DNA of 8,073 nt from Salinibacterium sp. GTDB taxonomy: Bacteria > Actinomycetota > Actinomycetes > Actinomycetales > Microbacteriaceae. Location of the stretch: contig JANXTJ010000015.1 of assembly GCA_025352485.1 (NCBI GenBank), forward strand, positions 1 through 8,073, given 5' to 3'. The notes beneath the pieces are model-generated. The model saw only the letters and a program-made list of their open reading frames with translations. It had not been told where the DNA came from and made no database searches. Made by a program: the position numbers and the translations under genes. Numbering within the stretch: the first letter of the stretch is position 1; each line of letters begins with the position of its first letter. Positions 1 through 4,561 of this stretch are shown piece after piece.

Positions 1-983
1 CCCGCGCAGGTCTTGCCGGTCATCCGCGGACCAAGGGTCGCCGGATCGGGTAGGCCGGCGGCAACCACGTCGCGCGGTGCCACCAACACAGGGCCAGCCG
101 CCGAGCGCACCCGCAGTGGTTCGGTCTTGTCCAACCCGAGCTGGTGCAGGGTCTTGAGGATGCTGATGAACTCGTCGCCGAGCCCGTACTTGAAGGTGAC
201 GCGCTTGGCGTCGATCCAGCGCGGCATGAGCAAAACCTCTTCGTGCTCGACGTTAACGCACTCAACATCGCCGATTCCCTCGGGAAAGGTGAAGATCTCG
301 GGCTCGCTGAATGGTGGTGTCGTGTACCAGCCGCGGTCTTTCTCCCAGATTACCGGGGGGTTGAGGCACTCCTCGATGGTCGTCCAGATGCTGAACGAGG
401 GGGCGAAGATTTCGTTGCCGGCCTCGTCGCGCACGACCAGGTTGGCGCCATCCCGAGTTCCCAGCTCGTCGATCTCGCTAAACAGGTGGTCGGCGGCGTA
501 ACGCGCGAAGACGTCGCTCAGGCCGGGCTCTACCCCCATGCCCACCAGAGCAAGTCGGCCCGCGGTTTCCCAGTCGGGTGCCTGCGCGAACTGATCGTCA
601 CCTAGTTTGACACCGGTCTCGCTGTGCGGCTCGGTGGGATGCGGCTCCGACAGGCTCATCGCCATGTCGAGGTAGTCGGCTCCCGCCGCCAGCGCCCCCG
701 CAAAGACGGTCGGCACGAACTTCGGCTCCACGGCATTCATCACGTGGGTCGCCCGGTGCTGGGTGGCGACGGCGGCTACGTCATCCGGATTCGATGCATC
801 GATCTTCGCGGCGACGAAGCGGTCACCCTGTGGGCCGTGTTTCGCCTCGATCCACCCGATCGTGGATTCGGCGCGGCCGAGGTCGTAGTCGCTCACGATC
901 ATGGTCTCGAAGAACGTGCGCTGCGCCGCAATCTTGGCGATCGCATTGCCCACGCCGCCGGCACCCACCAGAAGGATTCTCAT
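1..983 (-). CDS. Saccharopine dehydrogenase-family NAD(P)-dependent oxidoreductase (C-terminus cut by window edge)
   Basis: The frame is open from an ATG at 983 down to the left edge with no stop, giving 327 residues of a protein whose family usually has about 400. Residues 1-20 form the Rossmann entry with the nucleotide-binding motif GAGGVG at 7-12, starting right after the ATG, which supports this start. Further on are VMNAVEP (81-87), the family-typical GMGVEPGLSD (148-157) at the start of the second domain, and a GKTCA motif at 323-327 where the window ends. These features fit the saccharopine dehydrogenase/reductase-like fold (also used by lysine dehydrogenase and carboxynorspermidine dehydrogenase), acting in the cytoplasm on an amino or imino acid. 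The family is seen; the substrate is not. It lies 76 bp downstream of the SDR gene on the same strand, so it is probably the last known gene of that operon. No clear Shine-Dalgarno sequence precedes it. Confidence 0.85.
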   Translation of the reverse strand, partial: MRILLVGAGGVGNAIAKIAAQRTFFETMIVSDYDLGRAESTIGWIEAKHGPQGDRFVAAKIDASNPDDVAAVATQHRATHVMNAVEPKFVPTVFAGALAAGADYLDMAMSLSEPHPTEPHSETGVKLGDDQFAQAPDWETAGRLALVGMGVEPGLSDVFARYAADHLFSEIDELGTRDGANLVVRDEAGNEIFAPSFSIWTTIEECLNPPVIWEKDRGWYTTPPFSEPEIFTFPEGIGDVECVNVEHEEVLLMPRWIDAKRVTFKYGLGDEFISILKTLHQLGLDKTEPLRVRSAAGPVLVAPRDVVAAGLPDPATLGPRMTGKTCA

Positions 984-1059
984 GGTGCGACGCTACCCGG
1001 CCAGCGGGCGGCGCGCCATGACAGTCAGCTTTATCTTCCGCGCCAAGGGATGCCCGACA

Positions 1060-2106
1060 TTACGGCGCGGGAGCAAGCGCCTCAAAAATGCGGCGAGCGC
1101 CATGGTACCCGGCGACTAAGCGATCGATGACGGCATCGGTAGCGGCATCCGGACCCGTGGTCGCGCCGTGGGCGGCACGCCACGCCACCATGCGCACGAC
1201 GGAACGGTGGAAGGTGCGGGTGGGCGAAAAACCCGGCACGATGCTGCGGATCTTCGTGTTGTCGAAGACCGCGCTGTGTGAGAGGTCGCCGATGATGAGC
1301 TTCGACCAGAACCAGTCGGGCGCCGCGGCCAGAATGAGTTCGGACGGTACGTGCACGAGCTTGGCTTCGACGCCCAGGGCGGCGGCGATCAGCGTGTAAA
1401 TCTGATCCCAGGTGTGCACGTCGTTGCCGGTGATGTGAAATGCCTCGCCCACCGCGCGCGGATTGCCGAGCAGGCCCACGAGCCCCTGCGCGAAATCTTC
1501 GGCGTGCGTGAGCGTCCACAACGACGTGCCGTCACCGGGGACCACGATCTCGGCCCCCCGAGCGATCCGATCGAAGACCGTCCACTCCCCAGGAACGGGC
1601 GGGTTCGCGTCGTCATAGGTGTGCGAGGGGCGCACGATGGTCATCGGGAAGCCCTCGTCGGCAAACGCCGCGAAGAAAGTCTGCTCCGCCTCAAGCTTGG
1701 CGCGAGAGTAGGCGACGAATGCGTTGTGGCGTTGCGCGGACTCCACGATCGGCCACTGCTTTACCGGCTTGCCATACAGCGATGCCGTGCTGATGTGGAG
1801 GTAGTGCCGGGTGCGGCCGCGGAAGATCTCGATGGCCGCCTTGGCGTCTTTCGAGCCGAAGGTGAGGAAGTTCACGACCGCATCGAAGCGCAGGTCGCCG
1901 ATGGCCGAGCGCACCGATTCGGGGTCGGTGATATCTCCGGTGAGCCAGGTGACGGCATCCGCAACATCGAGACCGATCGCCCGCCTGCGCCGGTTGAGCA
2001 CGAATACGTTCATGCCGCTGGCGACGGCCAAGCGCACGGATGATGTACTGATGGTGCCGGTGCCGCCGATGAACAAAACAGTAAGGGGTGCGCCGTCGAG
2101 TGTCAT
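1060..2106 (-). CDS. NAD-dependent epimerase/dehydratase (extended or atypical SDR)
   Basis: This is a complete 348-residue gene, ATG to TAA. The N-terminal Rossmann domain has the glycine motif GGTGTIS (14-20) and an acidic residue in GDITD (57-61). The central part has HISTASLYG (104-112) and the catalytic pair Y133 and K137 in AYSRAK, followed by VRPSHTYDD (158-166), which is the layout of extended SDR sugar-nucleotide epimerases and dehydratases. The GGTGxxS form and the wording around the substrate domain are closer to the atypical subgroup that includes isoflavone-reductase-like and RNA-binding homologues, so the reaction is uncertain. It has the best ribosome-binding site in the left block (AAGGAG, 4 bp before the ATG), placed inside the end of the ROK remnant. 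The ATG overlaps the TGA of that remnant by 4 bp. A cytoplasmic oxidoreductase or epimerase acting on a sugar or derivative is the likely role. Confidence 0.87.
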   Translation of the reverse strand: MTLDGAPLTVLFIGGTGTISTSSVRLAVASGMNVFVLNRRRRAIGLDVADAVTWLTGDITDPESVRSAIGDLRFDAVVNFLTFGSKDAKAAIEIFRGRTRHYLHISTASLYGKPVKQWPIVESAQRHNAFVAYSRAKLEAEQTFFAAFADEGFPMTIVRPSHTYDDANPPVPGEWTVFDRIARGAEIVVPGDGTSLWTLTHAEDFAQGLVGLLGNPRAVGEAFHITGNDVHTWDQIYTLIAAALGVEAKLVHVPSELILAAAPDWFWSKLIIGDLSHSAVFDNTKIRSIVPGFSPTRTFHRSVVRMVAWRAAHGATTGPDAATDAVIDRLVAGYHGARRIFEALAPAP

Positions 2107-2399
2107 ATTTCTCCTTTTCCCGCCGGACGGAATCGTGGGGACGCGTCAGCAGTGATCTGATTCGACGCTACAGCCGCGGCGTGCTGTGCGCCGACCTCGG
2201 CGCCGATTCCCGCCGGGTCGTCGATGAGCGAACGGAACGCAAACTCAGCCGCGCCGAGCTCGATGATGCTGGCGCCGAGCGTGGCGCACGCGATCCCAGA
2301 AAGCCGCCCAGCAGGATGAGCTCAGGGTTGAAAATGTTGACGGTATTGGCGCGGGTCGAGATTGTTGCCCCGCAGCCCGGGGCGCGAATCATCGGTCAT
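2103..2399 (-). pseudogene. ROK-family protein remnant (C-terminal end only, internally deleted and frameshifted)
   Basis: Two pieces of a ROK protein C-terminus are visible in different frames. The first frame (about 2392-2322) carries NIFNPELILLGGFLGS, the hallmark late ROK motif. The second frame (about 2285-2103) carries ATLGASIIELGAAEFAF followed by RSLIDDPAGI, which resembles the end of ROK transcriptional regulators in actinobacteria. In intact ROK proteins about 30 residues separate the two motifs; here they almost touch and the frames differ, so an internal deletion is likely. The helix-turn-helix and most of the ROK domain (roughly 300 residues) are missing. The upstream edge begins at an ATGA overlap with the Gfo/Idh stop, and the downstream frame ends in a TGA overlapping the SDR start. 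A regulator is favoured over a sugar kinase because of the ending, but both remain possible. It is not expected to make a working protein. Confidence 0.75.
2111..2116 (-). promoter_or_regulatory. Shine-Dalgarno site of the SDR gene
   Basis: On the minus strand the sequence AAGGAG ends 4 bases before the ATG at 2106. It is close to the 16S rRNA anti-SD complement and fixes the start of the SDR gene. It lies within the last codons of the ROK remnant reading frame, so it survived the decay of that gene and allows independent initiation. Confidence 0.75.
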
Positions 2400-3556
2400 G
2401 CCGTCGATGTCCAAGCGCTGCCGTTCGCCGAACTCGCTTCGACCGCGGCCAGGACGCGCTGGACCTGCAGCCCGTCGGCGAACGACGGCGACGGTTGGTT
2501 GCCAGAGGTGATCGCGTCGACGAAGTCTTTGGCCTGGTGGGAGAAGCCGTGCTCGTAGCCGATGATGTGCCCGGCCGGCCACCAGTTGGCGGTGTACGGA
2601 TGCACGGGCTCGGTCACCTGAATCTTCGTGAAGCCGCGCAAGCCGTCTGCCGCGGTCGCGTCGTAGTACTGCAGCGAGTTCATGTCTTCGAGGTCGAACG
2701 ACAGTGCGCCGTTAGTGCCGGACACCTCCAGCCGCAACGCGTTTTTGCGGCCGGTCGCAAAACGGGTGGCCTCGAAATTTCCGAGCACGCCCGAATCGAA
2801 CCGGCCGGTGAAGAGGGCGGCATCGTCGACGGTCACCGCACCGCGCTCGCTCGCGCCGGCGCTCACCGGCCGGTCGTGCACGAGCGTTTCGATGATGCCA
2901 GACACGCTCGTGAGCCGGAATCCGGTGACGAACTGCGCGAGATCGATGGCGTGCGCACCGATGTCGCCGAGGGCGCAGGAGCCGGCCAACTCTTTCTTCA
3001 AACGCCAGGCCAGCGGGGCCTCGGGATCACTCAGCCAGTCCTGAAGGTAGGAGGCGCGAACCTGATAGATCCGGCCGAGCTTCCCGGCGGCGACGAGGTC
3101 TCGCGCGAAGGTCGCTGCGGGAACGCGGCGGTAGGTGAACCCGGTCATGGCGAACACGCCACGGGCGAGGGCTGCGGCCGCGGCATCCGCCATCTGCTCG
3201 GCTTCGGCCACCGTGTTGGCGAGCGGTTTCTCGCACAGGACGTGCTTGCCCGCGGCGAGGGCGGCGAGGGCGATCTCGGCATGAGAGCCGCCCGGAGTGA
3301 CGATGTCGACGATATCGATGTCGTCGCGCGCGATGACCGCACGCCAGTCGGTGGCCGACTCTGCCCATCCCCACTTGTGCGCATCGGCCGCAACGGCCGC
3401 CGCGTCGCGCCCGACGACGACCTGCATGATCGGGGCCGCGTCGAGGTCGAAGAATCGCGGCGCGACCCGCCAGCCCTGCGAATGGGCTGCGCCCATGAAT
3501 CCGTGGCCGATCATGGCCACTCTCAGGGGAGGTATTCCTTGATTCACTCCTAGCAT
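2396..3556 (-). CDS. Gfo/Idh/MocA-family oxidoreductase
   Basis: This complete 386-residue gene has the usual family length. The N-terminal Rossmann domain shows VAMIGHGFMGAAHSQGW (13-29), with a His in place of the common middle Gly of GxGxxG. The classic EKPLAN motif is at 109-114, with K110 as the expected cofactor and catalytic lysine. The C-terminal domain carries GDIGAHAIDLAQF (197-209), in which D198 and H202 match the D-x-x-x-H catalytic pair of inositol dehydrogenase-type enzymes. The family oxidises a hydroxyl of sugars, inositols or sugar acids with NAD(P), in the cytoplasm. The precise substrate is not readable. The ATG at 3556 has only a weak purine-rich stretch (AGAGA) upstream; a GTG three codons later lies too close to its AGGA to be better. 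It is the first intact gene of the left block, beginning 45 bp after the end of an IS remnant, so its own promoter may have been disturbed. Confidence 0.92.
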   Translation of the reverse strand: MLGVNQGIPPLRVAMIGHGFMGAAHSQGWRVAPRFFDLDAAPIMQVVVGRDAAAVAADAHKWGWAESATDWRAVIARDDIDIVDIVTPGGSHAEIALAALAAGKHVLCEKPLANTVAEAEQMADAAAAALARGVFAMTGFTYRRVPAATFARDLVAAGKLGRIYQVRASYLQDWLSDPEAPLAWRLKKELAGSCALGDIGAHAIDLAQFVTGFRLTSVSGIIETLVHDRPVSAGASERGAVTVDDAALFTGRFDSGVLGNFEATRFATGRKNALRLEVSGTNGALSFDLEDMNSLQYYDATAADGLRGFTKIQVTEPVHPYTANWWPAGHIIGYEHGFSHQAKDFVDAITSGNQPSPSFADGLQVQRVLAAVEASSANGSAWTSTA

Positions 3557-3601
3557 CTGATGTTCTCTTTCTCACGAGTTCTGTGTCGTGCACTTGCGAC
3601 T

Positions 3602-3801
3602 CTAGATGAGTGAGTCCTCATGGTCGTAGGCGATGAGGGATCGTTTGTTGGTGCGCCAAGGAGCCAGTTGTGCCAGATTCCGGCGGTGAGGGCGAGTAGC
3701 CGTCCGGCGACGCGGGAGTAGACGCCGGGGATGCTGCGTCCACCGTGGTCTTCGAGGGTGAGTTGGCCTTTCATCGTGTCAAACACTGACTCGACACTCG
3801 G
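3602..3801 (-). pseudogene. IS982-like transposase, C-terminal remnant with frameshift
   Basis: About 65 codons of a transposase C-terminus are readable. The stretch from VESVFDTMKGQLTLEDHGGR through VYSRVAGRLLALTAGIWHNW to LLGAPTN resembles the end of actinobacterial IS982-family transposases (ESxxxTLKxQLxLE, RxLALTxxIWHN). The frame breaks near 3643-3648: the expected ending RSLIAYDHEDSLI followed by TAG (3604-3602) is present one frame over, so one base has been lost or two gained. The N-terminal 200 or so residues with most of the DDE catalytic site are absent, and the sequence upstream of about 3801 changes to a different protein frame. The element is therefore a dead scar. I call the family from remembered motif style, not a search; another DDE family is possible. 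It lies 45 bp upstream of the Gfo/Idh gene on the same strand. Confidence 0.75.
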
Positions 3802-4035
3802 CCGCCTCGGCGATTGTCGCCGAGTTGACGGTGCCGAGCCAGCCCTAGTCGGCAGCTGGCCCCGAGAAGCAGACCGTGATGGTGTCACCCGCGGCCTCAT
3901 TGCCCTCCACGGTGCTTGCTTCTCCCGTGCTGCCCGCCGCGGGGACCGCTCATTCTAAAGCCTCGCGGCGAGCGACGCTTACACGGGCACAGCCACGGCT
4001 CCCACCGAGATCGTCGCCGCAGTGGCGCGGTGGCC
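3798..4035 (-). pseudogene. Probable sugar ABC transporter substrate-binding lipoprotein, N-terminal remnant
   Basis: In minus-strand order there is first a basic-then-hydrophobic run HRATAATISVGAVAVPV, then (after TAA 3981-3979) ASLAA in the same frame, then, in another frame from 3949, AVPAAGSTGEASTVEG followed by NEAAGDTITVCFSGPAAD, a TAG at 3847-3845, and GWLGTVNSATIAEAAE. This order is what a lipoprotein sugar-binding protein would show: signal peptide, LAA(GC) lipobox, low-complexity Ser/Gly/Glu linker, then the first strand of the mature domain (ITVxFSGPAADxGW, as in periplasmic-binding type-1 proteins). The Cys of the lipobox is replaced by about 14 bases of unrelated sequence. It stops abruptly around 3800, where the transposase frame begins. 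I infer an IS-associated truncation followed by decay. The identity rests on motif order alone and is moderate in certainty; an unrelated secreted protein is the alternative. Confidence 0.45.
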
Positions 4036-4187
4036 CGATGGGAAGAAGCCGAAGTTGGCGACGCCGGGAATCTGCTCGGGTCGCGCGCAAACCGGCTCCT
4101 GTCGAGTGGGACGGTGCCGCGCCCAGGCCAGGCGCGCGCACGAAGTAAGAGGGCCGAGCGCGGCTTGCGGAGGATGCGACGCTGACG
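4036..4187. other. Decayed or non-coding stretch without a recognisable gene
   Basis: No frame here reads as a known protein. Minus-strand frames contain short protein-like pieces (PGVANFGFFPSG near 4060 and SPIVDFFGIEGSVSVA, which lies further right near 4175-4220), but they are interrupted and change frame, which suggests older gene debris continuous with the remnant on its left. A GC-rich hairpin (CGCGCC, 7-base loop, GGCGCG) is at 4118-4136; it has no T-tract and is not called a terminator. Confidence 0.4.
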
Positions 4188-4331
4188 CTACCCTCGATGC
4201 CGAAGAAATCCACGATGGGCGATGCGTGGCTCCACAAGAGAAGGATTGATTCGACCCCAGAAATATTTGATGCGCTTGCCCGTCTGCGGGGTGCACGCCG
4301 CCGCCATCCTGCGGTGAATGGCCCGCTTCAT
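4188..4331 (-). CDS. Possible small 47-residue ORF, or 5' end of a decayed gene
   Basis: An ATG at 4331 opens a 47-codon frame ending in TAG at 4190-4188. An AGGGAG sequence sits 9 bases before the ATG and AT-rich sequence lies further upstream, so initiation signals look real. The product would be very basic (starts MKRAIHRRMAAACTPQ, later GKRIKYFWGRIN and RHRG) with no hydrophobic segment and no motif that I recognise. Because everything downstream on this strand is debris, I consider it more likely to be the surviving start of a broken gene than a functional small protein. The start signals would fit the former first gene of the left block. Confidence 0.25.
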   Translation of the reverse strand: MKRAIHRRMAAACTPQTGKRIKYFWGRINPSLVEPRIAHRGFLRHRG

Positions 4332-4468
4332 GTCGATATTCTCCCTAAATAGCTCGATTTTGCCCAAAACTTCTGCCGATTTTGGCGCTAGAAAACCTCG
4401 CTAGAGCGAAACAAATCGCTCACTTTAAGGCGCATCAACAATTTAGTCCTTGCTATTTCGGCTGAAGT
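4332..4468. promoter_or_regulatory. AT-rich divergent control region with repeated motifs
   Basis: This stretch is clearly richer in A and T than the genes on either side and carries several short ordered repeats. CGATTTTG occurs at 4355-4362 and 4377-4384, exactly 22 bp apart (about two helical turns). CGCTAGA occurs at 4386-4392 and 4399-4405, 13 bp apart. CGCT-AG-AGCG is a perfect 10-bp palindrome at 4399-4408, and a larger perfect inverted repeat follows at 4404-4421. Such clustering between divergent blocks is typical of an operator region for a sugar-responsive regulator of the LacI, ROK or DeoR type. Which regulator binds is unknown, since no intact regulator gene is in the window. Confidence 0.5.
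4404..4421. repeat. Perfect inverted repeat, candidate operator
   Basis: GAGCGA, a 6-base AACAAA centre and TCGCTC make a perfect 6-6-6 inverted repeat. It sits about 30 bp upstream of the -35-like element of the ABC operon and overlaps a second palindrome (4399-4408). Size and symmetry fit a dimeric transcription factor site. The A-rich centre is unlike the CG centre of classic LacI operators, so the factor family is open. Confidence 0.5.
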
Positions 4469-4480
4469 GTGGATTATTTA
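4450..4480 (+). promoter_or_regulatory. Candidate promoter of the ABC importer operon
   Basis: TTGCTA (4450-4455) resembles a -35 box and TTATTT (4474-4479) or TATTTA (4475-4480) a -10 box, with 18 or 19 bp between. The match is moderate. It would start transcription near 4487, giving a leader of about 75 bases that contains the heptamer repeat. The GTG at 4469, which opens the same frame as the ATPase gene, lies inside this promoter and is therefore an unlikely translation start. Confidence 0.4.
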
Positions 4481-4526
4481 TACCAAGTCACTTTGGCCCT
4501 TCACAGCCGAAGGCCGCGACGCGCGG

Positions 4527-4561
4527 ATGGCAAATGGCAAATGGCAAATGGCAAATGGCAA
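4527..4561 (+). repeat. Five perfect tandem copies of the heptamer ATGGCAA
   Basis: The unit ATGGCAA occurs five times without error, followed at once by ATGAGC, where the sixth ATG is the probable start of the ATPase gene. Because 7 is not a multiple of 3, the six ATG codons fall in all three frames; only those at 4541 and 4562 are in frame with the gene. No good Shine-Dalgarno sequence lies in or just before the array. Perfect short repeats in front of a gene are prone to copy-number change by slippage, so this could alter start choice, leader structure or spacing. Confidence 0.9.

Noticed and set aside
144..605. Long plus-strand open frame opposite the saccharopine-type gene
   Set aside because: It lies exactly over the third-position pattern of the minus-strand gene and has no recognisable motif; it is a shadow of GC-rich coding on the other strand.
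2495..3553. 352-codon plus-strand open frame opposite the Gfo/Idh gene
   Set aside because: The minus-strand reading has clear EKPLAN and GDIGAH motifs over the same bases; the plus reading is rich in Arg, Gly, Asp and Val without any domain pattern, as expected for an antisense shadow.
3806..3824. Perfect 7-bp stem hairpin CTCGGCG-ATTGT-CGCCGAG as a terminator
   Set aside because: No T-tract follows on either strand and it lies inside the coding frame of the lipoprotein remnant next to the IS junction. It may be a chance GC hairpin.
4118..4136. GC-rich hairpin CGCGCC-N7-GGCGCG as a terminator
   Set aside because: Stem is only 6 bp, has no T-run, and such pairs are frequent in this GC-rich composition.
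3876..4249. Plus-strand open frames of 75-90 codons in the central region
   Set aside because: Arg-, Pro- and Ser-rich translations without motifs, no ribosome-binding sites, and they oppose remnants that make better sense on the minus strand.
4469..4561. GTG at 4469 as the start of the ATPase gene, giving a 565-residue protein
   Set aside because: The extra 31 residues are encoded by a promoter-like AT-rich stretch and the heptamer repeat, have no family similarity, and no Shine-Dalgarno sequence precedes the GTG. The ATG at 4562 or 4574 fits the family length better.
4332..4561. Riboswitch or other structured RNA leader for the importer
   Set aside because: The leader after the candidate promoter is only about 75 bases and half of it is the simple heptamer repeat; no conserved riboswitch core was seen. 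CRISPR repeats, tRNA and rRNA were also looked for and not found.
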